A stretch of 64,000 bases of DNA from Leeuwenhoekiella marinoflava DSM 3653. GTDB lineage: Bacteria > Bacteroidota > Bacteroidia > Flavobacteriales > Flavobacteriaceae. The translations under genes were made by a program, and so were the position numbers. Positions 51,783 through 61,956 of the stretch are shown here, piece after piece (the stretch's first letter is position 1; each line of letters starts with the position of its first letter). The DNA lies in assembly GCF_900129005.1 (NCBI RefSeq), contig NZ_FQUN01000013.1, positions 62,001 through 126,000 on the forward strand, in the 5' to 3' direction. A model generated the notes under the pieces. The model saw only the letters and a list, made by a program, of their open reading frames with translations. It was not told the origin of the DNA and did not search any database.

Positions 51783-53987
51783 ATGAGTAAAACTATCATT
51801 ATTTCAAATAGACTGCCTTTACAATTACAAATCGACAATAAAAAAATCAAAGCCACTCCCAGTGTTGGCGGTTTAGCAACCGGAATGAAATCTGTTCACC
51901 GTGACAGTAACGGAATATGGATTGGATGGACCGGTCTAACCGAAGAAGAGATTCCCGCGGACCTTCGTGACGAGGTTGTAGATGCCACAATTAAAGAACA
52001 ATGTGTTCCTGTTTCATTATCAGAAGAAGATATTGACGGCTTTTACTACGGCTTCTCCAACCGTACTATTTGGCCACTTTTCCATTATTTTATGGAGTAT
52101 ACCGAGTTTGAAAAGGAAAGTTGGCAGAGCTATGTTGAAGTGAATGAAAAATATGCTGAGGTAGTACTTGATAATATTGAAGAGGGTGATACGGTTTGGG
52201 TTCACGATTATCAGTTGATGCTGCTTCCTGCGCTTATTAAAAAAGAGCGACCAGATGTACAAATTGGTTTCTTTTTACACATTCCGTTTCCTTCTTATGA
52301 AGTTTTCAGAACGCTTCCGTGGAGAGAAGAAATTTTAAAAGGTTTATTAGGTTCAGACCTAATCGGTTTTCATACTTACGATTATCAGCGTCACTTTTTA
52401 AGTTCGGTTTCGCGTATTTTAAGACACGAAGTGAGCTTTAATGAAATCACACTCAAGGATCGTATTGTAACGGTTAACTCGTACCCAATGGGTATTGACT
52501 ATGATAAGTTTTCTGAAGCTGCAGCAAAACACGACGCTGCAAAGAATCAATCAGAATTACAGCGCCGCCTGGATCTACATATAGATTCTACGCCAGATGC
52601 AAAAATGATCCTTTCTATAGATCGTCTTGATTACAGTAAGGGAATTGCGAATCGCATCAGAGCGTATGAGTATTTCCTTGAAAAATATCCGGAGTTTAAA
52701 GAGAAAGTTCGTCTGGTTATGTTGGCGGTTCCGTCTCGATCTAACGTCCCACAATATCAATTGCTGAAAAAAGAAGTTGATGAACTGGTAGGCCGTATCA
52801 ACGGAAAATTTGCCTCGGTAAGTTGGACACCGATCTGGTATTTCTACCGCTCAATGCCTTTTGAAAACCTTATCGATTTATATACCACTTGCGAAGTCGC
52901 ACTTCTAACGCCTATTAGAGACGGGATGAATCTCGTTGCTAAAGAATATGTTGCCACCAGAACCGACAAAAAGGGGGTTCTTATTTTAAGTGAAATGGCG
53001 GGTGCTGCTCAAGAAATGAGTGAAGCACTTATTATAAATCCAAATAATTTTGAGGAAATTGCAGATGCTTTGAAACAAGCAATAGAAATGCCCGAAGCCG
53101 AGCAAATCAAACGCAATAAATTCCTTCAGAAACGATTAAAAAGATATAACGTAGAGAAATGGGCTAACGACTTTATGACATCTCTAAAAGACACTGCTCA
53201 CAAATCAGATATTGTAAAAGCGATACGTATGCGTGCTGATCAGGAAGATGAAATGTTTGATGCTTATAAAAAAGCAGATAAACGTATTCTTTTCTTGGAC
53301 TATGACGGCACTTTAAGAGCCTTTGTCAACAATCCTGAAGATGCCAGTCCTGACGATGACTTATTAGAATTGGTTAGAACCATACACAATCAAGAAAATA
53401 CTGAAGTGGTAATCATAAGTGGTCGTGATCGCCATACTTTAGGAACTTGGTGGCAGGATGTACCTATCACGCTTATCGCTGAGCACGGCGTCTGGAAAAG
53501 ACCTGTAGGCGGTGAATGGGCCGTTACCGAAAATCTCAAGAACGACTGGATGGATACGGTGCGTCCTATTCTTGAAAAGTTTGTAGACCGCACCGCCGGT
53601 ACTTTTATAGAAGAGAAAAACTATTCTCTGGCTTGGCATTATCGCAATGCTGATCCTGATTTGGGTGAAAAACGAGCGAGCGAACTTTCTAACGTTCTTA
53701 AAGAACTTTCAGCAAATAATGAGTTGGGTGTTTTAGACGGAAACAAAGTACTGGAGATTAAAGACAGTACTATTCATAAAGGTAAAGCGGTAACCAAGCA
53801 TATTTTTGGTAAAGACTACAGCTTTAAGTTTGCTATAGGTGACGACTGGACCGATGAATTCATGTTTCAAGATTTACCAGATGATGCATTTACAATTAAA
53901 GTTGGGTTGCAGAAAACAGCCGCTAAATATTACGTAGATGACACCGAACGTGTGCGCGACTTGCTTAAAAAGTTTGCCGCATCCTGA
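51783..53987 (+). CDS. Fused trehalose-6-phosphate synthase / trehalose-6-phosphatase
   Basis: The 734-residue protein joins two enzymes. Residues 1-490 are the GT20 synthase (ISNRLPLQLQ, SVGGLATGM, VWVHDYQLMLLPALI, IGFFLHIPFPSYEVFRTLPW, LSIDRLDYSKGI, TPIRDGMNLVAKEYVA). Residues 500-734 are the HAD-type phosphatase, with Asp506 and Asp508 in FLDYDGTL, SGRDRHTL and the GDDWTDEFMF metal motif. It makes trehalose from UDP-glucose and glucose-6-phosphate in two steps in the cytoplasm. Both catalytic centres look intact, unlike the many fusions with a dead half. It diverges from GH15 with 109 bases between. Confidence 0.95.
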   Translation: MSKTIIISNRLPLQLQIDNKKIKATPSVGGLATGMKSVHRDSNGIWIGWTGLTEEEIPADLRDEVVDATIKEQCVPVSLSEEDIDGFYYGFSNRTIWPLFHYFMEYTEFEKESWQSYVEVNEKYAEVVLDNIEEGDTVWVHDYQLMLLPALIKKERPDVQIGFFLHIPFPSYEVFRTLPWREEILKGLLGSDLIGFHTYDYQRHFLSSVSRILRHEVSFNEITLKDRIVTVNSYPMGIDYDKFSEAAAKHDAAKNQSELQRRLDLHIDSTPDAKMILSIDRLDYSKGIANRIRAYEYFLEKYPEFKEKVRLVMLAVPSRSNVPQYQLLKKEVDELVGRINGKFASVSWTPIWYFYRSMPFENLIDLYTTCEVALLTPIRDGMNLVAKEYVATRTDKKGVLILSEMAGAAQEMSEALIINPNNFEEIADALKQAIEMPEAEQIKRNKFLQKRLKRYNVEKWANDFMTSLKDTAHKSDIVKAIRMRADQEDEMFDAYKKADKRILFLDYDGTLRAFVNNPEDASPDDDLLELVRTIHNQENTEVVIISGRDRHTLGTWWQDVPITLIAEHGVWKRPVGGEWAVTENLKNDWMDTVRPILEKFVDRTAGTFIEEKNYSLAWHYRNADPDLGEKRASELSNVLKELSANNELGVLDGNKVLEIKDSTIHKGKAVTKHIFGKDYSFKFAIGDDWTDEFMFQDLPDDAFTIKVGLQKTAAKYYVDDTERVRDLLKKFAAS

Positions 53988-54008
53988 TTAAGACTATACT
54001 TTAGATCA

Positions 54009-54127
54009 TTTACTCGATAATCGAGATTTAAACCTGACTACCGGGTAGGCAGGTGCTCCAAGGCTTGCCTCGAATTTAAGATCTATTTTCTTTTAATGTC
54101 TTGTAGGCTTGCCCCAAGATGATTTAC
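54009..54127 (-). repeat. Dispersed intergenic repeat, copy R5 (full length, inverted)
   Basis: Read on the minus strand this has GTAAATCATCTTGGGGCAAG, a spacer, CGAGGCAAGCCTTGGAGC, an imperfect hairpin (CCTGCCTACCCGGTAGTCAGG) and the palindrome CTCGATTATCGAG (54014-54026) with TAAA. It lies between the trehalose gene and the M28 peptidase gene. Confidence 0.85.
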
Positions 54128-54188
54128 TTTTATAGCGAGCAGATTTATTTTAAAGTTCTGTTCGCTTTTTTTAATCCTAACACTTGAT

Positions 54189-55538
54189 ATGAAATATACT
54201 TTTACTCTTATTTTTCTTTCTTGTTTTACAGCCCTACTGGCTCAAAACAATGTTCCTTCAGAAACAGATTTGCGCATCTACGGGATTGTTGATGCAGTCT
54301 CGGCTGATCGCATAGAAAAAGATGTACGCGCTCTTGCCGGTTTCGGTACACGCAACACCTTTAGCGACACTTTAAGTGACACACGCGGCATAGGAGCTGC
54401 AAGAAGGTTCATTAAAGCCGGATTTGAAAAAACTTCTCAGAACTGCGGAGGTTGTCTTGATGTGTTTTATCAGAAAGATTTAGTTACACCAGATATGGGC
54501 AGTCGAATTCCTAAAGAAACATACGTGGTAAATGTTGTTGCTATTCAAAAAGGAACCAAATATCCTAATCGTTATATCATTATGAGTGGTGATATAGATT
54601 CACGAGCAAGCGACGCTACAGATTTTACAACAGATGCTCCAGGAGCAAATGATAATGCAAGCGGTATGGCAGGAACAATGGAAGCTGCCCGCGTACTTTC
54701 TAAATATAAATTTGAGAATAGTATTATTTATGTGGGCTTATCTGGCGAGGAACAAGGACTCTTCGGAGGTAAAGGATTGGCGGAATACGCAGTTAAGCAA
54801 GGTTGGGATATCATCGGGATTTTAAATAACGATATGATAGGTAATATTGAAGGTGTTGACGGAGTAATCAGCAACCGGGATTTTAGAATTTTCTCAGAGC
54901 CTGTAGCGGCTAATGAAACCGAAAATCAACGCAAAGCGCGTCGTTTTTACGGTGGTGAAGTTGATGGCAATTCAAGACAATTGGCGCGTTATATTCATAA
55001 AAATGTTACCGATTATATGCCCGAAATGAACCCGATGATGATCTATCGTCTGGATCGTTTTGGCCGTGGTGGTCATCACAGACCTTTTAATGATTTAGGC
55101 TTCGCTGGAATTCGTATTATGGAAGCTCACGAAAACTATACACAACAACATCAGGACATTCGTACTGAAGATGGTATTGAATATGGTGATGTTGTAGAAC
55201 ATGTTAACTTCCCGTATGCAGCAAAACTTACAGCGGTGAATGCAATAAACTTAGCAAGTTTAGCCTGGGCGCCTCCTGCCCCAGAAACTGTGAAGATTGG
55301 CGGTATTGTAGAAGCAGATGCTAAGCTGCAATGGACTAAAGTAAGCGGAGCATTTGGTTATAAGATTTACTGGAGAGACACCACTTCTCCTACTTGGGAT
55401 CACAGCCGTTATGTGGGTGATGTTTCAGAAATCACTTTAGATGGAATTGTAATTGATAATTCATTCTTTGGTGTTTCAGCAGTAGGTGCTAATGGTCACG
55501 AAAGTCTTGTCGTATTTCCTAACGCAATCATGCGATAA
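54189..55538 (+). CDS. M28 family metallopeptidase, secreted
   Basis: The 449-residue protein has a signal peptide (MKYTFTLIFLSCFTALLAQ). The M28 aminopeptidase fold shows PGANDNASGMAGTMEAARVL (bridging Asp), VGLSGEEQGLFGGKGLAEY (catalytic and metal Glu), ILNNDMIGN (metal Asp) and RGGHHRPFNDLGF (metal His). Where most members have a His in the first metal motif (GHxD), this one has Asp135 in SGDIDSRAS. The last 90 residues form an FN3-like beta domain (AKLQWTKVSGAFGYKIYWRD). It probably acts in the periplasm or outside as an exopeptidase, and is followed by an M1 peptidase 45 bases later. Confidence 0.9.
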   Translation: MKYTFTLIFLSCFTALLAQNNVPSETDLRIYGIVDAVSADRIEKDVRALAGFGTRNTFSDTLSDTRGIGAARRFIKAGFEKTSQNCGGCLDVFYQKDLVTPDMGSRIPKETYVVNVVAIQKGTKYPNRYIIMSGDIDSRASDATDFTTDAPGANDNASGMAGTMEAARVLSKYKFENSIIYVGLSGEEQGLFGGKGLAEYAVKQGWDIIGILNNDMIGNIEGVDGVISNRDFRIFSEPVAANETENQRKARRFYGGEVDGNSRQLARYIHKNVTDYMPEMNPMMIYRLDRFGRGGHHRPFNDLGFAGIRIMEAHENYTQQHQDIRTEDGIEYGDVVEHVNFPYAAKLTAVNAINLASLAWAPPAPETVKIGGIVEADAKLQWTKVSGAFGYKIYWRDTTSPTWDHSRYVGDVSEITLDGIVIDNSFFGVSAVGANGHESLVVFPNAIMR

Positions 55539-55583
55539 TATTTTTTGGAATAACTTTTGAATTCAATATCCTAAATATAAACA

Positions 55584-57209
55584 ATGCATAAATTATTTTC
55601 TCTGGCATTAGTCCTACTAACGATGTCAGCAGTTGCTCAAAAAACAACATTCACACATCAAGATTCTCTAAAAGGAAGTATCACTCCGCAGCGCGCTTGG
55701 TGGGATCTTACGCATTACGACCTTGACGTAGCTATTGATCCTGAAAAAGAATTTATTTCGGGTAAAAATACGGTTACTTATAAAGTTTTAGAACCGTATC
55801 AAACGCTTCAGATAGATTTACAGGAACCGATGAAGTTGCTTAGCGCAGTTCAAAACGGAAAAAAATTAGAGATTAAAAAAGATGGTGCTGCTTATTTTAT
55901 TTCACTTAAAGCAAAACAAAAGAAAGAAGCGTTAAACAATATACTATTAAAGTTTGAAGGAAAACCTGTAGTTGGTGCTCGCTTACCTTGGGATGGCGGC
56001 TGGACGTGGCAAGAAGATTCTAACGGAATGCCATTTGCTGCTAATGCTAATCAAGGAATTGGTTCCTCAATATGGTGGCCTAATAAAGATATTCCATATG
56101 ATGAGGCAGACAGCTTAGACCTTAAGATTTCCGTACCTAAAGGGCTTATGGCGGTAGGAAACGGTCGTCTTATTGACTCTTCTAAAACTGAGAAAACAGC
56201 TACCTATCACTGGGCAGTTAAAAATTCCATCAATAGTTATGGTATTAGTGCAGACATAGCAGATTATGCACATTTTTCAGACACTTACAAAGGTGAAAAA
56301 GGAGACTTAAAGCTCAATTTTTATGTGTTGAAAGAAAATCTTGAGAAAGCAAAAGAGCAGTTCAAACAAGTACCGCTAATGCTTGAAGCCTTTGAGCACT
56401 GGTTTGGGCCCTACCCGTTTTATGAAGATGGATATAAATTGGTTGAAGTCCCTTATTTAGGTATGGAACATCAAAGCAATGTGACGTACGGTAACAGATA
56501 TGCTAACGGTTATTTAGGTCGAGACTTATCGGGTACCGGTTGGGGTTTAAAATTCGATTTTATAATCATTCACGAGAGTGGGCATGAGTGGTTTGCAAAT
56601 AACATCACCAATAAAGATGTAGCGGATATGTGGGTGCACGAAGGCTTCACAGCCTATTCTGAAAACTTATATGTTGATTATTACTTCGGAAAAGAAGCTG
56701 CTGCAGATTATGTTATTGGAACTCGTGGTTCTATCCGTAATGATCGCCCCATTATAGGCACTTACGGCGTAGATAACGAAGGAAGCGGCGATATGTATTA
56801 TAAAGGAGCAAACGTACTACATACCCTTCGACAATTGATTGAAGACGATGATAAATGGCGTGAAATTCTACGCGGATTGAATGAGCAGTTTTACCATAAA
56901 ACGGTTACGACCGCTCAAATCGAGGATTACATCAGTAAAGAAAGTGGAATTGATCTGACTGAATTTTGGGATCAATACCTGCGTACTACGATGATTCCGG
57001 AATTGGAGTATTCAATTGACAAAGACACATTAAAATTCCGCTATGTGGATATCGTTGAAGATTTTGACATGCCGGTTCAGGTTTTAGTAAACAAAGAGAA
57101 ATTATGGATTTACCCTTCCGCAAACTGGAAAACCCAATCGTTTGATGTATCTATTTCTGAATTCCAAATAGATCGTAATTTCTATATTGAATCTGAAGAA
57201 TTAGATTAG
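55584..57209 (+). CDS. M1 family metallopeptidase, secreted
   Basis: The 541-residue protein has a signal peptide (MHKLFSLALVLLTMSAVAQ). An N-terminal beta domain follows (HYDLDVAIDPEKEFISGKNT). The zinc site is in HESGHEWFANN (His330, Glu331, His334) with the third ligand Glu353 in WVHEGFTAYSE. The exopeptidase signature is LVEVPYLGMEHQSNVTYG, a variant of GAMEN. It is shorter than the classic 850-residue enzyme and lacks the last helical domain, as usual for Bacteroidota secreted members. Likely role: trimming N-terminal residues from peptides together with the upstream M28 enzyme. Confidence 0.92.
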   Translation: MHKLFSLALVLLTMSAVAQKTTFTHQDSLKGSITPQRAWWDLTHYDLDVAIDPEKEFISGKNTVTYKVLEPYQTLQIDLQEPMKLLSAVQNGKKLEIKKDGAAYFISLKAKQKKEALNNILLKFEGKPVVGARLPWDGGWTWQEDSNGMPFAANANQGIGSSIWWPNKDIPYDEADSLDLKISVPKGLMAVGNGRLIDSSKTEKTATYHWAVKNSINSYGISADIADYAHFSDTYKGEKGDLKLNFYVLKENLEKAKEQFKQVPLMLEAFEHWFGPYPFYEDGYKLVEVPYLGMEHQSNVTYGNRYANGYLGRDLSGTGWGLKFDFIIIHESGHEWFANNITNKDVADMWVHEGFTAYSENLYVDYYFGKEAAADYVIGTRGSIRNDRPIIGTYGVDNEGSGDMYYKGANVLHTLRQLIEDDDKWREILRGLNEQFYHKTVTTAQIEDYISKESGIDLTEFWDQYLRTTMIPELEYSIDKDTLKFRYVDIVEDFDMPVQVLVNKEKLWIYPSANWKTQSFDVSISEFQIDRNFYIESEELD

Positions 57210-57217
57210 CAAACTAT

Positions 57218-57346
57218 CTTAGGGCAAGCCTGTCTGTATCCGACAGAGGCAGGCCCACAAGGCATTAAAAGGAAACAGCTTTTGACTTCGAGGCTAACCT
57301 CGGAGCACCTGCCAGAGGCAGGTTTAAATCTCGATTATCGAGTAAA
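57218..57346 (+). repeat. Dispersed intergenic repeat, copy R6 (longest)
   Basis: ATCTTAGGGCAAGCC is followed by a hairpin (CCTGTCTGTATCCGACAGAGG), CCCACAAGGCATTAAAAGG, a spacer, CGAGGCTAACCTCGGAGCAC, a hairpin (CCTGCCAGAGGCAGG) and the palindrome CTCGATTATCGAG (57329-57341) plus TAAA. It fills nearly half of the 307-base gap between the M1 peptidase and galM. Confidence 0.85.
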
Positions 57347-57365
57347 AGCTACTTATATTGGTTAA

Positions 57366-57452
57366 ATCAAAGCCAAACGAGAAGATATCTGGCAACAGCG
57401 AATTGCTCAACTAATTGAGCTTAGTAAGCAGAATATCAAGCAACGAAGCTAA
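57366..57452 (+). other. Possible C-terminal gene remnant
   Basis: An open stretch directly after a stop encodes IKAKREDIWQQRIAQLIELS then KQNIKQRS and a TAA. It looks like an amphipathic C-terminal helix but has no start codon and cannot be assigned. It may be a relic of a deleted gene or chance. Confidence 0.25.
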
Positions 57453-57456
57453 AACA

Positions 57457-57496
57457 AAAAAGAACGCCCAATGCAAATTGCATTGGGCGTTCTTTT
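57457..57496. terminator. Terminator of the arabinose operon
   Basis: AGAACGCCCAATGCAA and TTGCATTGGGCGTTCT form a long stem flanked by A and T runs, 20 bases beyond the galM stop. It could also stop transcripts coming from the + strand. Confidence 0.9.
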
Positions 57497-57516
57497 TATA
57501 GAAAAGTTCTTTGTTA

Positions 57517-58701
57517 TTACTTAACTGAAAACGTAAAACTTGTAGTTGTTGAATAGATTTCTCCCGGCTTCAATAGCGTAGAAGGAAAATCTGCTTGATT
57601 AGGAGAATCAGGGTAATGCTGTGTTTCTAAGCAAAAACCACTTCTCATAGCATAGGTACCCTCGCCTCCTTTTTGAGGTAATGTACCATCTAAAAAGTTT
57701 CCGGTGTAGAACTGAACCGCAGGCTCTGTAGTCATCACTTCTAGAAATCTTCCGCTTTTTGGATCGTAAGCAGTTGCTGCAAGGTGCATAGCTCCATCTT
57801 CCTCATTTAAAACCCAGCAATGGTCATAACCTTTACCTTTAGCCAACTGATCGTTCTCTGCATCAATCTCTGCGCCTATAGCTTTCGCTTCACGGAAATC
57901 AAACGGAGTACCTTCAACAGCTCTCAACTCTCCAGTAGGGATTAACGTCGCATCTACGGGAAGGTATTGATCTGCGTTCAGCATTACTTCAGTATCTAAA
58001 ACCGTGTTATCAAAATCACCTGAAAGGTTAAAATACGAATGCTGTGTAAGATTTACAACAGTCTCCTTGTCAGTTGTTGCTTCATAATCTACTTTCAAGG
58101 TGTTATCAGAAAGTAGCGTATACGTCACAACGGTTTCTAAATTACCAGGATATCCCTGATCTCCATCTGGACTTAGATATTTCAGTTTTAAACCAACGTT
58201 ATCACCATCTTCGATTTCTTCAGCGATCCAAACCACTTTATCAAAACCTTTACCACCGTGAAGACTGTTAGGCCCGTCATTGGTTGGTAATTGATAGTTT
58301 TCCCCATCAATAGAAAATTGACCTTTTGCGATACGGTTTCCATACCGACCAATCAAGGCTCCAAAAAAAGTAGGATTACCGGTAGTAGTATACTCTTCTA
58401 AAGTATCGTAGCCCAGAACTACATCTTGAAACGTGCTGTCTTTGCTAGGTGCTTTCAGGTTTGTAATGATTCCACCATAGGTGATGATATCAACCTCCAT
58501 CCCATTGGCGTTTACCAGCTTGTACTTTTCAACAGCAACACTATCTGGTGTCATCCCAAAATCAGATTTGGTAATGGTAGCTTCTGGCATTTCTGCCACA
58601 ACAGCTGATTCTTCTTTCTTCGGTTCATTTTTACAATTCACCATAGAAAGCGCCATACCCAGAACAACAGGAACGACTAAAAGATTTCTATTTAATTTCA
58701 T
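57517..58701 (-). CDS. galM: Aldose 1-epimerase (mutarotase), lipoprotein
   Basis: The 394-residue protein begins with a lipoprotein signal (MKLNRNLLVVPVVLGMALSM, then VNCKNEP) placing the lipidated Cys at about residue 23. The mutarotase fold follows with GGIITNLKAPSKD, IGRYGNRIAKG, LHGGKGFDK, NLTQHSYFNLSG (catalytic His) and VQFYTGNFLDG, with a late Glu in GFCLETQHYPDSPNQ. It interconverts alpha and beta anomers of aldoses such as arabinose or galactose. The signal means it acts in the periplasm, preparing the sugar for uptake. It is the last gene of the operon, 18 bases after araA. Confidence 0.93.
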   Translation of the reverse strand: MKLNRNLLVVPVVLGMALSMVNCKNEPKKEESAVVAEMPEATITKSDFGMTPDSVAVEKYKLVNANGMEVDIITYGGIITNLKAPSKDSTFQDVVLGYDTLEEYTTTGNPTFFGALIGRYGNRIAKGQFSIDGENYQLPTNDGPNSLHGGKGFDKVVWIAEEIEDGDNVGLKLKYLSPDGDQGYPGNLETVVTYTLLSDNTLKVDYEATTDKETVVNLTQHSYFNLSGDFDNTVLDTEVMLNADQYLPVDATLIPTGELRAVEGTPFDFREAKAIGAEIDAENDQLAKGKGYDHCWVLNEEDGAMHLAATAYDPKSGRFLEVMTTEPAVQFYTGNFLDGTLPQKGGEGTYAMRSGFCLETQHYPDSPNQADFPSTLLKPGEIYSTTTSFTFSVK

Positions 58702-58719
58702 AATTAATGTATTTAAAAC

Positions 58720-60231
58720 TTACATACGGTGTTGAAAGATCTGATAATATGCCTCATTAGCATTTATCGTGTCTTTAAAAGTACGCACTCGTGTTTGATC
58801 ATCTATAACTAAAAGTTCAATACCTGCGATATCGGCAAAATCTTCCATAAACTCAGTAGTTACCGCCTGACTGTAAACTGTATGGTGCGCGCCACCAGCA
58901 AGAATCCAACTGGTCGCTGCAATATCAAGATCTGGCTTACAATCCCAAAGTACACGGGCTACCGGTAAATGCGGTAAATCTGCTTCTGGCTTCACAGCTT
59001 CCACTTCGTTAACAATTAGACGAAAACGGTTACCCATATCTACTAAAGATGCATTAATCGCCGGGCCTTCTGGTGAATTAAATACCAAACGAGCAGGATC
59101 TTCTTTACCACCGATTCCTAACGGATGTACTTCACATTTAGGTTTAGCATCCGCAATAGAAGGACAAATTTCTAGCATGTGAGAACCTAAAACATAAGAA
59201 CCTTGTGGCGTAAAATGATACGTATAATCCTCCATAAAAGAAGTCCCACCATCAAGACCTATTGCCATAACTTTCATCGCACGGGTTAAAGCTGCTGTTT
59301 TCCAGTCACCTTCTCCTCCAAAACCGTAACCATCTGCCATCAGGCGTTGTGTTGCAATACCCGGTAATTGTTTCAGTTCTCCAAGATTTTCAAAAGTATC
59401 TGTAAATGCACCAAAACCACCTTCTTCTAAAAAGGCTCTAAGTCCCATTTCTATCTTAGCAGCATCCACTAAAGATTGACGTTTTGCACCGCCTTCTTTT
59501 ACTGAATCATCCAGTTCATATTCCTCATCATAAGTCTTTAATAAGGCATCAAGATCTTCTTGTTTGATCTCATTTATTTTTGCCACAATATCAGAAGAGT
59601 CAAAACCATTTACGGTAAAACCAAAACGCATTTGAGCTTCCACTTTATCTCCTTCGGTAACTGCTACCTCACGCATGTTATCCCCTATACGAGCTACTTT
59701 AAGATTTTGAAATTCGTTCCACCCTAAAGCTACACGCGTAAATACGCCTAGTTTTGTTTGTACGCGTTTGTCTCCCCAATGACCTACAACCACTTTGCGT
59801 TTTTTACGCATACGCGACATCATAAAACCAAATTCACGATCACCGTGGGCAGATTGATTTAAATTCATAAAATCCATATCAATCTCGCTCCAAGGGATTT
59901 CTGCATTAAATTGTGTGTGCAAATGGCAGATAGGTTTTTGAAGTAAATTCAATCCTTTAATCCACATTTTCGCCGGTGAAAATGTATGCATCCATAAAAT
60001 TAATCCGATGCAATTCTTATTGGTATTAGCTTCCAGACATAAGTCTGTAATCTCATTTGGGGTTTTTACTAGATCTTTATAAACGATCTTAACCGGGATA
60101 GCTGTAGAATCGTTAATTCCTTTTGCTATTTCCTGCGAATGTGCAGCAACTTGATTAAGCGTTTCTTCGCCATATAAATGTTGGGTTCCTGTAACAAACC
60201 AAACTTCGTACTGGTCAATATTATAATTCAT
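58720..60231 (-). CDS. araA: L-arabinose isomerase
   Basis: Using ATG 60231 ([21 protein letters not shown]) the enzyme has 503 residues, equal to other AraA proteins; the longer frame from 60315 adds 28 unlikely residues and overlaps the symporter. Metal and catalytic residues lie in [14 protein letters not shown] (Glu), [10 protein letters not shown] (Glu), [13 protein letters not shown] (His) and [14 protein letters not shown] (His). It converts L-arabinose to L-ribulose in the cytoplasm. It is flanked by the symporter gene (44 bases upstream) and galM. Identification is firm. Confidence 0.97.
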   Translation of the reverse strand: MNYNIDQYEVWFVTGTQHLYGEETLNQVAAHSQEIAKGINDSTAIPVKIVYKDLVKTPNEITDLCLEANTNKNCIGLILWMHTFSPAKMWIKGLNLLQKPICHLHTQFNAEIPWSEIDMDFMNLNQSAHGDREFGFMMSRMRKKRKVVVGHWGDKRVQTKLGVFTRVALGWNEFQNLKVARIGDNMREVAVTEGDKVEAQMRFGFTVNGFDSSDIVAKINEIKQEDLDALLKTYDEEYELDDSVKEGGAKRQSLVDAAKIEMGLRAFLEEGGFGAFTDTFENLGELKQLPGIATQRLMADGYGFGGEGDWKTAALTRAMKVMAIGLDGGTSFMEDYTYHFTPQGSYVLGSHMLEICPSIADAKPKCEVHPLGIGGKEDPARLVFNSPEGPAINASLVDMGNRFRLIVNEVEAVKPEADLPHLPVARVLWDCKPDLDIAATSWILAGGAHHTVYSQAVTTEFMEDFADIAGIELLVIDDQTRVRTFKDTINANEAYYQIFQHRM

Positions 60232-60275
60232 AGAATTTTTATAATCAATTATGTTTATTAGATGTTTTATAGTTT

Positions 60276-61925
60276 TTAAGAGAAAAAGGTGTAAATCGCA
60301 ATTACAGCGATGCAAATAAATACTCCTGCTGGTTTAAGATATTTCCAAGGTGTGATATCAACCTGACGGGTGTATTCTTCCATATAATCTGTCTCACGTG
60401 GGAAGAATTTACTAACGCTGAATAAAATTATTAGAACTAAGCCAAAGATAATTCCCATAATGTGTAAGAAACTTGGGAAAGCTTCTTTTGCAATCTGTGC
60501 AAGTTCTGAAGCATCTGTTATGCCTCCAAGTTCTGCTGCTGCAACGGCGTTACCTGCAATTATAGGTTTGATAATATAAAGGGTTACCAAATAGGTTACA
60601 ACAGCAAACACGATTGCAATATTTGCAGCTTTTCCTGAAACTCGTTTTGAGAAATAGCCCACTAGAATTATTGCTAGAATCGGTACACTAAATGATCCGT
60701 TAAGTTCTTGCAGATAGTTGAAGATACCACCTTCTACCCCGTAAAGTAAAGGAGCGATTGCCATCGAAAATACGGCTAAAAAGATTCCAAAGGTCTTACC
60801 GGCACGCACTACTTGCTTTTCGGAAGCATCATTATTGAAATACTGCTTGTATAAGTCTAAACCAAATAATGTAACCGAACTATTTAAAGCAGAGTTGAAC
60901 GAACTCAAGATCGCACCAAATAAAACTGCTGCAAAGAAGCCAACAAATGCTGTAGGCAGTACTGCTTTTACAAGCATTGGATACGCCTCATCTGCATTGG
61001 CAAGATCACCGTTAAAATATTGAAAAGCAATAATCCCCGGAAGCACTACAATGATAGGTCCTAATATTTTTACAACTGCTGCAAGACACAATCCTTTTTG
61101 CCCTTCAGCAAGGTTTTTTGCTCCTAATGCTCGTTGAATAATAGCTTGATTGGTACCCCAATAATAAAAATTAACAATTAGCATCCCGGTAAATAACGTT
61201 GTCCACGGCACTGAAGAGTCAGGCCCTCCTAGAATTTCAAACTTCTCAGGAAGATTTGTGGTAAGCACGTTCATTCCTTCAATAACGCTACCATCACCTA
61301 CAGCCATTAAACCGAATATAGGAATCAATAAACCTCCTATAATAAGTCCTACTGCATTTATAGAATCTGAAACAGCAACAGCTTTAAGTCCGCCAAAGAT
61401 TGCATAGATAGACCCGATAATCCCAATTCCCCAAACGGTTACCCAGAGCGCAGATTCAGGCTCCATCCCCATACGTTCTGGAATATCAAACATCGTATTA
61501 ATCGCTAATGCTCCTGAATAAAGTACTGTAGGCAACATCGATATCGCATACGCCATCAAAAACAGGATCGACACAATCGTTTTCGTAAGTTTTCCGTAAC
61601 GTTTTTCTAGAAATTGAGGAATTGTAGAAATTCCTCCTTTTAAATATTTAGGTAATAACACAAATGCCGTAAAAACCATTGCAACAGCAGCAATAATCTC
61701 ATAAGCTGCTATTAAAATCCCTTCGCTAAAACCTACCCCGTTAGTCCCTATAATTTGTTCGGTAGAAAGGTTGGTTAACAATAATGAACCTGCAATAACA
61801 GGTCCGGTTAGACTTCGTCCTCCTAAGAAATACCCGTCAGAAGTTGTTTCGTCTGTAGTACGAGACGCGAAATACGAAATAACCGCAACTAGGAGTGTAA
61901 ATGCGGCAAAAGTGATTAATCCCAT
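60276..61925 (-). CDS. Sodium/solute symporter (SSS family), likely arabinose uptake
   Basis: The 549-residue protein has about 14 membrane helices and SSS-family features: the start [40 protein letters not shown], the [20 protein letters not shown] block and the SSF signature region [21 protein letters not shown]. Members of this branch carry sugars such as glucose, galactose or arabinose with Na+. Its place between araD and araA makes L-arabinose the likely substrate. It lies in the inner membrane. No TonB receptor is linked within the visible operon. Confidence 0.93.
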   Translation of the reverse strand: MGLITFAAFTLLVAVISYFASRTTDETTSDGYFLGGRSLTGPVIAGSLLLTNLSTEQIIGTNGVGFSEGILIAAYEIIAAVAMVFTAFVLLPKYLKGGISTIPQFLEKRYGKLTKTIVSILFLMAYAISMLPTVLYSGALAINTMFDIPERMGMEPESALWVTVWGIGIIGSIYAIFGGLKAVAVSDSINAVGLIIGGLLIPIFGLMAVGDGSVIEGMNVLTTNLPEKFEILGGPDSSVPWTTLFTGMLIVNFYYWGTNQAIIQRALGAKNLAEGQKGLCLAAVVKILGPIIVVLPGIIAFQYFNGDLANADEAYPMLVKAVLPTAFVGFFAAVLFGAILSSFNSALNSSVTLFGLDLYKQYFNNDASEKQVVRAGKTFGIFLAVFSMAIAPLLYGVEGGIFNYLQELNGSFSVPILAIILVGYFSKRVSGKAANIAIVFAVVTYLVTLYIIKPIIAGNAVAAAELGGITDASELAQIAKEAFPSFLHIMGIIFGLVLIILFSVSKFFPRETDYMEEYTRQVDITPWKYLKPAGVFICIAVIAIYTFFS

Positions 61926-61956
61926 AATATGATAATGTAATTGATTAGTTTAAAAA

